NCBI RefSeq assembly: GCF_001652265.1
Contig: NZ_LWBS01000315.1
Coordinates: forward strand, 1-64,000
Source of the DNA: Rhizobium leguminosarum
GTDB lineage: Bacteria > Pseudomonadota > Alphaproteobacteria > Rhizobiales > Rhizobiaceae
Direction: 5' to 3'
DNA: 64,000 nucleotides
The translations under genes and the position numbers were made by a program. Positions 9,634 through 19,561 of this stretch are shown here, in pieces. Within the stretch, counting starts at the first letter, position 1; every line of letters starts with the position of its first letter. The notes under the pieces were generated by a model. It made no database searches, was not told where the DNA came from, and saw only the letters and a program-made list of their open reading frames with translations.

Positions 9634-12600
9634 ACCACCGCGAAGCACCCAAGTCCGCCTACATGGCAGCCGCGAGCACGCTTCTCATTGTCAATGACGC
9701 GTCGATGGGCGACGCCGCCGAGCTTTATATCGCTGTCGGGGCCGATAGCCGGGTGACAGCGTTCAACGGCCACGTCGATCTCGGGACAGGCATCCGCACC
9801 TCGCTGGCGCAAATCGTCGCCGAAGAGCTCAGCGTGCCGTTCGAACAGGTGGACATGGTGCTCGGCACGACGACCGCCGCGCCCAATCAGGGCGCGACCA
9901 TTGCCAGCGAAACCATCCAGATCACCGCGATACCGCTGCGCCAGGCCGCCGCCACCGCCCGTCACCATCTGCTCGTCAAGGCCGCCGAGAAGGTCGGCGT
10001 GCCGATTGAGCGGCTGCGGCTGGAGGACGGCATCATCCGTGCCGACGGCGGCGAGAACTGGCAGCTGAACTTCGGCGATGTTGTCGTCGGCAGCCATGTC
10101 AGGCTGTCGATCGACAGCAATGCGGCGCTGAAGCCGGCGTCGGACTATAAACTGGTTGGCTCGTCGCGCCCGCGCGTCGATATTCCCGAGAAGGCAACCG
10201 GGCGCTGGACCTATGTCCACGATGTGCGTGTGCCTGGCATGCTGCATGGCCGCGTTATTCGCCCGCCCTATGCCGGATTCGATCACGGCGAGCATGTCGG
10301 AAACAGCTTGATCTCGATCGACGAGACCTCGGTCGCGCATATCGACGGGTTGGTCGGCGTCGTCGCCATTGGCGATTTCGTCGGCGTGGTCGCGACCCGC
10401 GAGGAAATCGCCATCGAGGCGTCCGGGAGCCTGAAGGTCGTGTGGCGCGCGCCGCCCGAGTGGCCGGATCTGAACATGCCGGAGGCGGCGCTGCGCGCCA
10501 ATCCGTCGACGCCGCGCAAGCTTACCGATCGCGGCAATGTCGACATGGCATTGGCCGGCAGCGCCCAGCCGATGAACCGCACCTATGTCTGGCCCTACCA
10601 AATGCACGGTTCGATCGGGCCGTCCTGCGCGGTGGCCGATTACAATGACGCCGGGCTGACCGTCTGGTCGGGAACCCAGAACCCTTATCCCATGCGCCGC
10701 GATCTGGCGCTGCTGCTCGACATGCCGGAAGAGCGGATCAGGGTCGAACGGCTGGAGGCGGCCGGCTGTTACGGCCGCAACTGCGCCGATGACGTAACAG
10801 CCGACGCGGCGCTGCTGTCGCGGGCCGTCAAGGCACCCGTCCGGGTCCAGCTGACGCGCGAACAGGAACATGCCTGGGAGCCGAAGGGCGCCGCCCAGAT
10901 CATGGATGTGCGCGGCGGTCTCGACCTGGAGGGCGGTCCGTCCGCCTATGATTTCGCAACGCGCTATCCCTCCAATCTGGCGCCAACCCTTCCCCTGATC
11001 CTCACCGGCAAGCTGCCGCCCGTTTCCGACGTCGTGCAGATGGGCGATCGTACCGCCATCCCACCCTATGCCTACGGCAACCTGCGCGTAACCGTGTACG
11101 ACATGCCGCCGATCGCGCGCGCCTCCTGGTTCCGTGGCGTGTCGGCGATGCCGAATACATTCGCCCACGAATGCTACGTCGACGAGCTGGCCGCCGCCGC
11201 CGGCGTCGATCCGGTCGAGTACCGGCTTCGCTACCTCCACGACCCACGCGCCGTCGACCTGGTACATGCGCTGGCCGAACGGGCGAAGTGGGTGCCGCAT
11301 ACGACGTGGGGCACGCTCGGCGGCGAAGGAGATCTGCTCTACGGCCGTGGATTTGCCTATGCCGTCTACGTCCACGGGCCGTTTCCGGGCAAAGCCGCCG
11401 CTTGGGCGGCATGGGTTGCCGATGTCGCTGTCAACAAGAAGACCGGCGAGATCGCGGTTACCAAGGTGACATGCGCGCAGGACTCGGGAATGATGATCAA
11501 TCCCGACGGAGTGCGCCACCAGATCCACGGCAACATCATCCAGTCCACCAGCCGGGTGCTGAAGGAAAAGGTCGAATTTTCCTCGACCGCGGTGCAGTCG
11601 AAGGAATGGGGCGGCTATCCGCTGATCACCTTCCCCGAGGTACCTGATATCGACGTGCTGATGGTGCCGCGCCAAGACGAGCCGCCGCTCGGCGTCGGAG
11701 AGTCCGCCTCCGTTCCCAGCGCCTCGGCCATCGCCAATGCCGTCTACGATGCCACCGGCATTCGTTTCCGCGAACTGCCGCTGACGCCGGAACTGGTCCT
11801 TGCCGCGCTGAACGGCAAGACGAACGAAACGCCGGCCACCCCGGTCGCGAAAAAGCGGAGGTGGTGGAACGTCGGCCTGTCGGCGATCGGTGCCGTTGCC
11901 GCTCTGTCCGGTATCGTGACCATGGCATCGCCATGGCGCCCGGCGATCGGCACCATCCAGCAGCCGGACGCCAATGTCTACAGCGCCGCCACCATCGAGC
12001 GCGGCCGGCTGGCGGCGGCGGCCGGCGCCTGCAATGTCTGCCATGTCGGAAACGACGGAACACCCTTTGCCGGTGGCCGGCGCTTCGACACGCCATTTGG
12101 CGCAGTTTATGCCACCAACATCACGCCCGATGTCCAAAGCGGCATCGGCGCCTGGTCCTACCCGGCCTTCGAACGTGCCATGCGCGAGGGCATCAGCCGC
12201 GACGGCCATCACCTCTATCCCGCGCACCCCTACACCTCGTTCGCCGGCGCCGAGGATGCCGATCTTCAGGCGCTCTACGCCTACATGATGACGCAGGCGC
12301 CGGTCGCCGAAAAGGCGCCTGAGACGAAGCTCAAATTCCCCTACAACATCCGCGCGATGATGGCGGGCTGGAACGCGCTGTTCCTGAAGGCGCAGCCGTT
12401 CAAATATGTCGAGACCCGCGATGCGCAGTGGAACAGGGGGGCCTATCTCGTCGAGACCTTGGGCCACTGTTCGACCTGCCACACGGACCGAAATGCGCTC
12501 GGCGCGGAAAAGAGCGGCCGCGCCCGGCTTTCCGGCGGCTTTGCCGATGGCTGGGAGGCGCCGGCCCTGAATGCGTTCGCCAACGGCCCGGTCGGCTGGA

Positions 12601-13169
12601 CGGCAGACGCCTTCTATGACTATCTGCGCACCGGACATTCGCGCGATCACGGCAGTGCCGCCGGCCCGATGGCGCATGTCGTCGAAGTCATGCAGCCGCT
12701 GCCGGACAGTGATATCCGCGCAATGGCCACATATCTCGCAAGCCTCAACGAGGCCCCCGCCGATAGCAAGGCGCAGAGCGAGGCGGCCCTTGCCGCGAGT
12801 GAAGCGGCCAAGGCTTCGGCCGCGCGCATATCGCCGAAGGGCGAGCGGCTGTTCAACGGCGCCTGCGCCACGTGCCATTCTGGAAACACGATCCTGTCGT
12901 CGCTGGCGCTCAACAGCAACCTTCATGCGGCGACCCCTGACAATCTCATCCAGGCAATCCTGAACGGTGTCGAGGCGCCGGCAATCCTTGCGCAGACGAC
13001 CGGCCGCCAAGCCCCGGAGGTGATGTCGATGCCGGCTTTCCGCCAGACGCTGAACGACGGCCAGATCAAGGATCTCGCCGATTATCTGAGAGCGCGTTTC
13101 GCCCCCGACAAGTCGGCCTGGACGGAAACGACCAAAGCCATGCAACGCGTGACGGCAGCAAGCCACTAG
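9630..13169 (+). CDS. nicB: Nicotinate dehydrogenase large subunit: molybdopterin domain fused to tri-haem cytochrome c
   Basis: This 1179-residue protein hydroxylates nicotinate at C6. Residues 1 to about 735 are a xanthine-dehydrogenase-type molybdopterin domain of the IorB-like branch (for example QGATIASETIQ near residue 90 and PLGVGESASVPSASAIANAV near 688). A single membrane helix follows (about 747-770), then three cytochrome c domains with CXXCH motifs at about residues 801 (CNVCH), 947 (CSTCH) and 1079 (CATCH). This is the NicB architecture of P. putida, which sends electrons through haems to the respiratory chain instead of NAD+. The start overlaps nicA. XdhC and MocA-like genes 13 kb downstream probably serve its cofactor. 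Confidence 0.95.
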   Translation: MNHREAPKSAYMAAASTLLIVNDASMGDAAELYIAVGADSRVTAFNGHVDLGTGIRTSLAQIVAEELSVPFEQVDMVLGTTTAAPNQGATIASETIQITAIPLRQAAATARHHLLVKAAEKVGVPIERLRLEDGIIRADGGENWQLNFGDVVVGSHVRLSIDSNAALKPASDYKLVGSSRPRVDIPEKATGRWTYVHDVRVPGMLHGRVIRPPYAGFDHGEHVGNSLISIDETSVAHIDGLVGVVAIGDFVGVVATREEIAIEASGSLKVVWRAPPEWPDLNMPEAALRANPSTPRKLTDRGNVDMALAGSAQPMNRTYVWPYQMHGSIGPSCAVADYNDAGLTVWSGTQNPYPMRRDLALLLDMPEERIRVERLEAAGCYGRNCADDVTADAALLSRAVKAPVRVQLTREQEHAWEPKGAAQIMDVRGGLDLEGGPSAYDFATRYPSNLAPTLPLILTGKLPPVSDVVQMGDRTAIPPYAYGNLRVTVYDMPPIARASWFRGVSAMPNTFAHECYVDELAAAAGVDPVEYRLRYLHDPRAVDLVHALAERAKWVPHTTWGTLGGEGDLLYGRGFAYAVYVHGPFPGKAAAWAAWVADVAVNKKTGEIAVTKVTCAQDSGMMINPDGVRHQIHGNIIQSTSRVLKEKVEFSSTAVQSKEWGGYPLITFPEVPDIDVLMVPRQDEPPLGVGESASVPSASAIANAVYDATGIRFRELPLTPELVLAALNGKTNETPATPVAKKRRWWNVGLSAIGAVAALSGIVTMASPWRPAIGTIQQPDANVYSAATIERGRLAAAAGACNVCHVGNDGTPFAGGRRFDTPFGAVYATNITPDVQSGIGAWSYPAFERAMREGISRDGHHLYPAHPYTSFAGAEDADLQALYAYMMTQAPVAEKAPETKLKFPYNIRAMMAGWNALFLKAQPFKYVETRDAQWNRGAYLVETLGHCSTCHTDRNALGAEKSGRARLSGGFADGWEAPALNAFANGPVGWTADAFYDYLRTGHSRDHGSAAGPMAHVVEVMQPLPDSDIRAMATYLASLNEAPADSKAQSEAALAASEAAKASAARISPKGERLFNGACATCHSGNTILSSLALNSNLHAATPDNLIQAILNGVEAPAILAQTTGRQAPEVMSMPAFRQTLNDGQIKDLADYLRARFAPDKSAWTETTKAMQRVTAASH

Positions 13170-13180
13170 GGAGAGACGAG

Positions 13181-15865
13181 TTGGAGCAGATCCGAACCGG
13201 GCAGGATATCGGCGGCCGCGACTTGTTCGAGAACCCGACAGCCGCGTTTCGCCCGTCGGCCTATTGGTTCTGGCATTCGATCCCGACAGAGGACGTTTGC
13301 CACGCGCAGCTCGCCGATTTCAAACACAAGGGGATCGGCACGATCCTGATCCAAGCCCGTCTCGCAATGTCGCGCGATGACTACCTGTCGCCGGCCTATC
13401 TGGACGCCTATCGTGTTGCGGCTGGGATTGCCGGCAAACTGGGGCTGAAGCTCGGTATCTACGACGACTACAACTGGATCAGCGGTCACGCCGGCGGCCG
13501 GACGGTCGTGGACCGCGACGACCTGCGCGAGCGCCACCTGTTCTGGTCGTCCTCGGGAGAGGCGCGGGGCGAGATCAGCGGCATCCATCCGCCGTTCACC
13601 GGGACGATGGGCCTCGATATCGTCGCGTGGCAGTACGAGGGCAGCATCGTCGAGTGGTGCCAATGGACCGTCGAGGCAGCGCTACTGCATCCGTCGGTCG
13701 GCATCGACAGTCTCGATCAGGTGGTCGACGTCACGGCGCGGACATTCGTCGTCGAAAGCGACCGAACGTCGTGCACCTACCTGTTTGACGGCGTGCCCGA
13801 TGGGGGGCAGGTGCTCACGGTGTTCGTCAGCGCCCGGTCGAGGACCTCGCGGCTGATCAATTATCTCCTGCCGGAGGCTGCGGAGCGGTTCATCGAAGTC
13901 GGACTCGATCCGCTGATCGAGGCGCTTGGTGATCTCGTGCCCGATCCCGTCGGCTTCGTGTTCTACGACCAGCCGGCGGCGGGTTTCTACAAGTGGAGCC
14001 AGATCTCCGGTGACCTCGGCAACAGCCTGCTCTATGCGCCGACGCTGCCGGACGCCGTGTCGCGCGGCACAGGCGAAACCTTCGCCAGGGCCCTGCTGGC
14101 GCTGGTGCGTGGCGTCGGACCTGAAACCCTGCGGCTGCGCGCCCAATTCTACGCCGCCTATTCGGCCCTGATGAACGCGGCCTTCTCCGGCACGTTGCGC
14201 CGATGGGCCGACGGTAGGGGGATCGTCCTTACCGGGCACGAGATCCTGCCACATGTCAGTTCCTGGTCGCTGAACGGCGGTTTTACCAGCATCGACCCCA
14301 GGGTGGCGCTTGCCGTGGATTTCTTCGGCATCGATGCCTACCGGCACGAGACGGCCGTTGATTCCAACAATTTCGTGGCGCAGCTGGCGCCGAAGCTCGG
14401 CGACTCCGTTGCCCGTTCGAATGGTCGCAGCCGATGCGTCGTCGAAACTTATGCCAGCGCCGAGCGAACACCCGTGCGTGCCGCCGGGCAATGGGAACTG
14501 ACCCTGGAGACGATGCGGGCGCAGGCCATCCGGCTTCACTGCCTCGGGACCCGGCAATTCCTCTGGCACGGCGTCTACCAGACGGACGGGCGCGACAACG
14601 ATCCTACGCCGTTTTCCAATCCACGTTTCGATTTCGGGCCGGGCATCAATTTCGAGCCGTGGTGGAGCTACCACGATCTGTTTGCCGAGGAGACGGCCCG
14701 GATTTCCGCCTTCATCGAGGGGGCCACGCCCCGCACGCCGGTTGCGATTCTTTATCCTCTTCATACAGGCTTCGCAGAAGGGCCGCGCCACAGCCATGCA
14801 ACCCATATCGGCGCCTGGTGCGAAGGGCTCTTAGCAGAAGGCTGCGACTTCATGTTCGTCAGCGAGGCCGATTTGGCGCCCGCTACGATCGAGAACGGTC
14901 GCCTGCACGCGTCTGGCCTTGTTTTCGATGCTGTCGTTCTGCCGTCCGTCACCGTGCTCGAGACGACGAAGACCTTGCACATGCTCGCCGTCTTCAAGGC
15001 GGCGGGTGGTGCTGTCTGGTCTTCAGGCGAGCAGCTCTCCACCGTCTGCGATGGCGCAGCGGGGCGTGCCGTCGGCACGTCGATCCATCTCGAAGGAATG
15101 CCTGGCAAAGGCGACATCACCGCTCTGTTGCAGTCGCTTCGGTCATCGGGTCCGGATCTTGCCTGTCATTCCGCGGGTAGACCCTGGCAATGGGTGGGGT
15201 ATGAGGCCGCTGGTTGGTGGCGGGTCGTGCTGTTCAACGATGGCGCATCGCACCTCATCAGTGAGATTTCCTTCGGCGACGGTTTCGCGTGCGAGGTCTG
15301 GTCCGCGACAACGGGAGACGTGGGAAAGGCAACCGCCTTCAGCCACCTGACTGTCGCGCTCGCGCCCCAGGAGGTGCAATGCATTCGACTGAGCGAGACG
15401 ACGCAGAAGACCACCGTGCAAGGCCATCTCGAGCACCAGCCGCTGCTTGCCGCGGCTCGTGCCATATCGCTTGTCGACGGCTGGAGCTTCGCGCCGGGCC
15501 CTGACGCGGGATTCGTGCCGATCTCGGTGGTTGCAGGGTGGGAAACGCAGGGTTTTGCCGGTTTCTCCGGTACCGGCATTTATCGGCTGGCGCTCGAAAT
15601 CGGCGATGAGGCCGAGTGGGTCCTCGAATTGCCCGAGGTCCACACGGTGGTCGCGGCGCTGCTCGATGGCCGTCAGATCGATCGAAGAGGCTGGCGCCCC
15701 TACCGCTTTGCTCTGGGGCGGCTGCTTCCAAGCGTCCATTCGCTGGAACTACGCGTCGCCAACACAGCCGCAAATCGCTACTACATCAACACGCCTTATC
15801 TCGGTGACACCGCCGACAAGAGCGGCTTGTCCGCCGCACCGAAACTCGTCCAGCTGGCAAACTGA
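13181..15865 (+). CDS. Glycoside hydrolase, GH106-like (alpha-L-rhamnosidase family)
   Basis: This 894-residue protein begins with a TIM-barrel-like region (AYWFWHSIPTEDVCHAQL near residue 27, then KLGLKLGIYDDYNWISG near 87) and ends with a beta-rich domain (about 780-885). The order resembles GH106 alpha-L-rhamnosidase-like proteins and related GH2-type enzymes. No signal peptide is visible, so it should act inside the cell on an imported glycoside. The TTG at 13181 follows AGGGAGAG and lies 11 bp after nicB, so it is probably in the same transcript. The substrate is unknown; the family call is by overall resemblance, without checked catalytic residues. Confidence 0.6.
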   Translation: MEQIRTGQDIGGRDLFENPTAAFRPSAYWFWHSIPTEDVCHAQLADFKHKGIGTILIQARLAMSRDDYLSPAYLDAYRVAAGIAGKLGLKLGIYDDYNWISGHAGGRTVVDRDDLRERHLFWSSSGEARGEISGIHPPFTGTMGLDIVAWQYEGSIVEWCQWTVEAALLHPSVGIDSLDQVVDVTARTFVVESDRTSCTYLFDGVPDGGQVLTVFVSARSRTSRLINYLLPEAAERFIEVGLDPLIEALGDLVPDPVGFVFYDQPAAGFYKWSQISGDLGNSLLYAPTLPDAVSRGTGETFARALLALVRGVGPETLRLRAQFYAAYSALMNAAFSGTLRRWADGRGIVLTGHEILPHVSSWSLNGGFTSIDPRVALAVDFFGIDAYRHETAVDSNNFVAQLAPKLGDSVARSNGRSRCVVETYASAERTPVRAAGQWELTLETMRAQAIRLHCLGTRQFLWHGVYQTDGRDNDPTPFSNPRFDFGPGINFEPWWSYHDLFAEETARISAFIEGATPRTPVAILYPLHTGFAEGPRHSHATHIGAWCEGLLAEGCDFMFVSEADLAPATIENGRLHASGLVFDAVVLPSVTVLETTKTLHMLAVFKAAGGAVWSSGEQLSTVCDGAAGRAVGTSIHLEGMPGKGDITALLQSLRSSGPDLACHSAGRPWQWVGYEAAGWWRVVLFNDGASHLISEISFGDGFACEVWSATTGDVGKATAFSHLTVALAPQEVQCIRLSETTQKTTVQGHLEHQPLLAAARAISLVDGWSFAPGPDAGFVPISVVAGWETQGFAGFSGTGIYRLALEIGDEAEWVLELPEVHTVVAALLDGRQIDRRGWRPYRFALGRLLPSVHSLELRVANTAANRYYINTPYLGDTADKSGLSAAPKLVQLAN

Positions 15866-15882
15866 CCGGAAGTTACAGATCC

Positions 15883-18120
15883 ATGCTACAACATTCGACG
15901 ATACCCCTGATGCGTGCCTGGAATAGCTGGTCCAACCGGCCGGCCGAAATGGTCTTCCTGCCGCTCGGCGTGCGGATCACACCGGTTCTCTATTCGACCC
16001 GCAGCAAGACGACCTCCGCGATCGAGCCGCTTCGCGATACGGTTCGCCTCGGCCGTCACTCCATCGACGGCTCGCTGATCGAGCTGGAGACCGAGCTCAG
16101 CGGCACGACGGTCGCCTTTTCTACGACGAAGACAGACCCCTTCGCCATCCGCGGCAGCTGGAACGGCAAGGTATCGGCCGAGTGGGGACTGCGATTCTGG
16201 CTGACGCTGGCAATCTCCTCAGATGGCGGCGAGGTCGTGGTCCATGACGCGGGCCGCAACATCACGCTGCTGAAGGTCGGAACGCGCTTCGTGGCGGTCG
16301 CGACCGCCGAGGCGCCGGTGCACGTCACCGGCCATGAGACGATCGAGGCGCTGCGGGGCGACTTCGAGGAAAACGGTTATTTCTATACCGCCACCCGCAG
16401 GAGCGAAGCGCCGTTGATTGCCCTGCGTTTCAATCTAGAGATGATGCGCCAGGGCGCCTACGCCGCAGGCGTCGCCGACAGTGCCGAATTGGCGATCGCC
16501 AAGGCGCAGACATGCCTTGCCGCCGGCGCGCCAGCCGCGATCGCCGATGCGCAGACCGGCATGTTCGAGGGCGCGCTCGACGCGATGCGTGACGTCGTCG
16601 CCTGGAACACCATCTGGGACGAAACCAACGCGCGTTCCTACACGGCGGTCACCCGGATCTGGAACCTCGGGAAATTCGCCGTCTGGTTCAACGACCAGAT
16701 TTTCGCTGCCCTTCTTGCGGGCGTGTTCGACGCCGATCTGGCGCGCGAGAACATGGCGACCGCGATGGCCGGCGCGACCCCGCAGGGCAATATCGCCTGC
16801 ATCGTCACGTCCAACGATGCCTGGGTCGATCGCACCCAGCTGCCGTTCGGCGCACTGGTCGTCTGGCAGCTCTACCAGCGCACGGGCGAACGATCGATAA
16901 TTCAGGCAAGTTACGAGGCGCTGGTGCGCAATCGGCGCTGGTGGCAGGACAACCGCGATCCTGATGGTACCGGCCTTTTGTCCTGCGGCACCTCCGACGT
17001 CGGCGAGGGCCTCTACAAGGGGACGGCCTTTGCCGCGCGCAATGAAACCGGCATGGACAATTCCGCGACCCATGACGAAGCGATCTACGATCCCGTCACC
17101 CGGACGCTGTCGACCTTCGATCTCGGCGTCAACTGCGCGGCCGCTCTCGACGCCGAAATGCTTTCGAAAATGGCCGCCGTGCTCGGCAAGCATAACGATG
17201 CCCGCGAATTCGCCGCCTTGGCCGAACGTCAGCGGACGCTGATCTCGCAGACGCTCTGGGACGAGAGCCGCGGCATCTTCGCCAATCGCCAGCGGCGCGG
17301 CGGTTTCGTGCGCTCGCTGTCGCCGACCAGCTTCTACCCGCTGCTGTGCGGCGCCGCGACGCCGGCGCAGGCGGCGCGTCTGCTCGAGCATCTGAGCGAT
17401 GAGACGACCTTCGGCGGCGATTTCGTGCTGCCGAACGCAACGCGAGACGATCCGGCCTTCGCCGACAACGTCTACTGGCGCGGGCGCATCTGGCCGAACG
17501 TCAACTATATGGTCTGGCTTGGCCTGCGGCGCTACGGTTTCGTGGCGGAGGCGAGCAAGCTGGCAAGCCAGAGCTACGACCTGTTCATGAAGAACTGGCG
17601 TTACGATCGCATCGCCGCCGAAAATTACAACGCGGTGAACGGCGAGGCAATGGATCAGGGCGATTCCGATCCGTTCTACATCTGGGCCGCCATGCTACCG
17701 CTGATGGCTGCCAGTGAGATTGTTGACTTCGATCCGTGGACCGGATGGACGATGCGCCATGCCGGCCGGGATGTGGTGCTCGGACCTATGGTTTCGCCGT
17801 CGGGAACGCTCGAGCTGGTCGTCAAGTCCGGAACACTGGTGATGACTTTGAACGGGCGCGCAGCACTGAAGACAGATCTGCGCACCACGCTGTCGCGCAT
17901 CGTCTTCGCCAACGGGCGGGTGGCCTGCACGATTGCTCCGGTCTCCGAGGCAGGTTTCATCGAGTTGCCAGGCTTGGCATTGGGCGATGTTCTTGCCGCC
18001 CGTATCAACGGGCAGGACATCAACTATGTGTCGGGCGGCGACGGAATACGCGTCATGATTGCTGAACACGCGGAGGATCGCCGGCTCGACGTCTATTTTT
18101 CATCGTCAAGCGCTCACTAA
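15883..18120 (+). CDS. (alpha/alpha)6-barrel glycosidase, MGH1-like
   Basis: This 745-residue protein has an N-terminal beta-sandwich (about 1-190), an alpha/alpha toroid (about 200-620) and a C-terminal beta domain. The toroid shows NETGMDNSATHDEAIYD (near 386), typical of the trehalase/GH63-like clan where Asp/Glu act as acid and base, and YWRGRIWPNVNYMVWLGLRRYG (near 530). It resembles mannosylglycerate-hydrolase-type (MGH1-like) domains. There is no signal peptide, so action is probably cytoplasmic. It lies 17 bp after the GH106-like gene, suggesting two steps on one oligosaccharide or glycoside. Specificity cannot be read from sequence. Confidence 0.6.
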   Translation: MLQHSTIPLMRAWNSWSNRPAEMVFLPLGVRITPVLYSTRSKTTSAIEPLRDTVRLGRHSIDGSLIELETELSGTTVAFSTTKTDPFAIRGSWNGKVSAEWGLRFWLTLAISSDGGEVVVHDAGRNITLLKVGTRFVAVATAEAPVHVTGHETIEALRGDFEENGYFYTATRRSEAPLIALRFNLEMMRQGAYAAGVADSAELAIAKAQTCLAAGAPAAIADAQTGMFEGALDAMRDVVAWNTIWDETNARSYTAVTRIWNLGKFAVWFNDQIFAALLAGVFDADLARENMATAMAGATPQGNIACIVTSNDAWVDRTQLPFGALVVWQLYQRTGERSIIQASYEALVRNRRWWQDNRDPDGTGLLSCGTSDVGEGLYKGTAFAARNETGMDNSATHDEAIYDPVTRTLSTFDLGVNCAAALDAEMLSKMAAVLGKHNDAREFAALAERQRTLISQTLWDESRGIFANRQRRGGFVRSLSPTSFYPLLCGAATPAQAARLLEHLSDETTFGGDFVLPNATRDDPAFADNVYWRGRIWPNVNYMVWLGLRRYGFVAEASKLASQSYDLFMKNWRYDRIAAENYNAVNGEAMDQGDSDPFYIWAAMLPLMAASEIVDFDPWTGWTMRHAGRDVVLGPMVSPSGTLELVVKSGTLVMTLNGRAALKTDLRTTLSRIVFANGRVACTIAPVSEAGFIELPGLALGDVLAARINGQDINYVSGGDGIRVMIAEHAEDRRLDVYFSSSSAH

Positions 18121-18161
18121 AGCAAGGCAGTGCTTGACAGGTCTCGATTCCTCACAGATAG

Positions 18162-18173
18162 TTTGTGTACATA
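18162..18173. promoter_or_regulatory. Candidate operator A for the second MarR regulator
   Basis: TTTGTGTACATA is the reverse complement of TATGTACACAAA, one base off the site at 18361. Its centre (GTGTAC/GTATAC) resembles the centre of the nic palindrome AGCGTATACGCT. Binding by the MarR protein encoded at 22946 is inferred. Confidence 0.4.
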
Positions 18174-18360
18174 TAAAATAAAAGACTGATGCTAAAGTCA
18201 GAGGGTGAACGAACAGCTTGCAGGAGATCCGTGGATTCATGCCGGCCGCTCAGTGAAGTGATGTGCTCTTCTTACAGAAGTGGTGTGCCGCTGCGTCGCA
18301 GCGCGCGCTTCATTTCGCCGAGACGTCAGCGCTCCACGGACAATGCCCATCTGCTTTTAG

Positions 18361-18372
18361 TATGTATACAAA
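18361..18372. promoter_or_regulatory. Candidate operator B for the second MarR regulator
   Basis: TATGTATACAAA contains the perfect 8-bp palindrome TGTATACA and pairs with the inverted copy at 18162. The two lie about 200 bp apart, which would allow looping around the importer promoter. Confidence 0.4.
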
Positions 18373-18484
18373 TGATTAAGCGTGCTTTGGCACGTTGTTT
18401 GTTTTCAAGCTAGCCGATCCGTTGAGGTCGATGACCGCGGGTCATGATGGTCCATAACTGTGTATCTTCAAGAGGGGTGCCACA

Positions 18485-19561
18485 ATGACTGAACTCACCA
18501 GACGCAACACAATGAAGTTGATGTCCGCAGCACTGATTGCTGGCGTCAGCATCTCCACCTTGCCGCGCAAAGCCTTTTCGGCCGGATCCATCACGGTCCT
18601 CAACTGGCAGGGCTACGGCACCGACGAAGCCTGGTCGCTGAAGGCTTTCACCGAAAAGACGGGCATCACAGTCGTCCATGACTACTACAGCTCGGAATCG
18701 GAAATGCTGACCAAGATGCGCACGAATCCGGGCGCCTATGATCTTGTTATCCTCAACGCTGCGCGTTGCGCCCAGGCGGTTGCCGAAGACCTGCTGCAGC
18801 CGATCGATTTCAGCAAGGTTCCAAACGCGTCAACAGTCGACGAGACCCTGCGCGCCAACCCGAACTTCAGCAAGGATGGTAAGGGTTATGCGGTTCCGTG
18901 GGTCTGGGGCATGACCTCGCTTGCCATCCGTGAAGGCATGACCGTTCCCGACAGTTACGCGGTGCTCGCCGACCCAGCCTATAAGGGCCGTGTTGCCATG
19001 GACGACGACGCCATCATCAATGTCGGCGTTGGCGCGCTGATGAGCGGGCAGGACATCAACGATCCCAAGGATCTGGCTGCTGTTACCGCCGCGCTGAAAT
19101 CGATCAAGCCGAACGTCAAGTTGCTGTGGTCGACGGAAGATCAGTGGAACAAGTCATTCGCCGCCAAGGAATTCGACCTGTCACTGTTCTGGTCGGGCGG
19201 CTCGGTGCGATCCAAGCGCGTTTCCAAACTTCCGGTTCAGTTCGTAGTGCCTAAGGAAGGCGGCGTCGGTTGGGTCGATGGTCTCGGTGTTCCGGCATCG
19301 GCTCCGAATCCAGAAGGTGCTCTTGCCTTCGTCAACTGGATGATCGATCCGATATTCTATGTCGAATGGGCAACCAAGATTGGAGCCCCCGCTTCTTCAA
19401 ATTCGGCAGCCCTTTCAGCACTTCCTGCCGACGATCTCACCCGCGTGGTACACAAGACCGAATATTTGAAGACGACGTCCTTTGTCTCGGGCATTCCCGA
19501 CGACCGGCGCGAAGCCTTCAACAATATCTGGCAGGAAGTGAAAGCCTTCTATGCAGAATGA
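18485..19561 (+). CDS. ABC transporter substrate-binding protein, PotD/PotF type
   Basis: This 358-residue periplasmic protein captures the substrate for the following permeases. The N-terminus MTELTRRNTMKLMSAALIAG with a run to FSAG (about residue 36) is a twin-arginine-like or Sec signal peptide. The mature part starts ITVLNWQGYGTDEAW, the hallmark of polyamine-type binding proteins. A GAGGGG ribosome binding site precedes the ATG. The PotD family binds many cationic or aromatic small molecules, so a pyridine or a glycoside of one is possible. It is the first gene of an operon whose downstream genes overlap or nearly abut. Confidence 0.9.
   Translation: MTELTRRNTMKLMSAALIAGVSISTLPRKAFSAGSITVLNWQGYGTDEAWSLKAFTEKTGITVVHDYYSSESEMLTKMRTNPGAYDLVILNAARCAQAVAEDLLQPIDFSKVPNASTVDETLRANPNFSKDGKGYAVPWVWGMTSLAIREGMTVPDSYAVLADPAYKGRVAMDDDAIINVGVGALMSGQDINDPKDLAAVTAALKSIKPNVKLLWSTEDQWNKSFAAKEFDLSLFWSGGSVRSKRVSKLPVQFVVPKEGGVGWVDGLGVPASAPNPEGALAFVNWMIDPIFYVEWATKIGAPASSNSAALSALPADDLTRVVHKTEYLKTTSFVSGIPDDRREAFNNIWQEVKAFYAE

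Larger units (their letters stand above)
18121..18484 (+). promoter_or_regulatory. Upstream regulatory region of the ABC importer operon
   Basis: This 364-bp gap has no supported gene. It holds a TTGACA box at 18134 and an AT-rich tract near 18165-18185, suggesting a promoter. Two near-identical 12-bp sites in opposite orientation, TTTGTGTACATA (18162-18173) and TATGTATACAAA (18361-18372), match at 11 of 12 positions when one is reversed, and each is itself a near-palindrome. Confidence 0.5.

Noticed and set aside
9459..13166. A 1235-codon open frame on the minus strand opposite nicB
   Set aside because: It is an antisense shadow of a high-GC gene; the peptide is Arg/Gly/His-rich without domains, while nicB on the other strand has clear motifs.
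13682..14806. A 374-codon minus-strand frame opposite the GH106-like gene
   Set aside because: Antisense shadow with no family resemblance or ribosome binding site.
16435..17391. A 318-codon minus-strand frame opposite the MGH1-like gene
   Set aside because: Antisense shadow; basic, low-complexity peptide.
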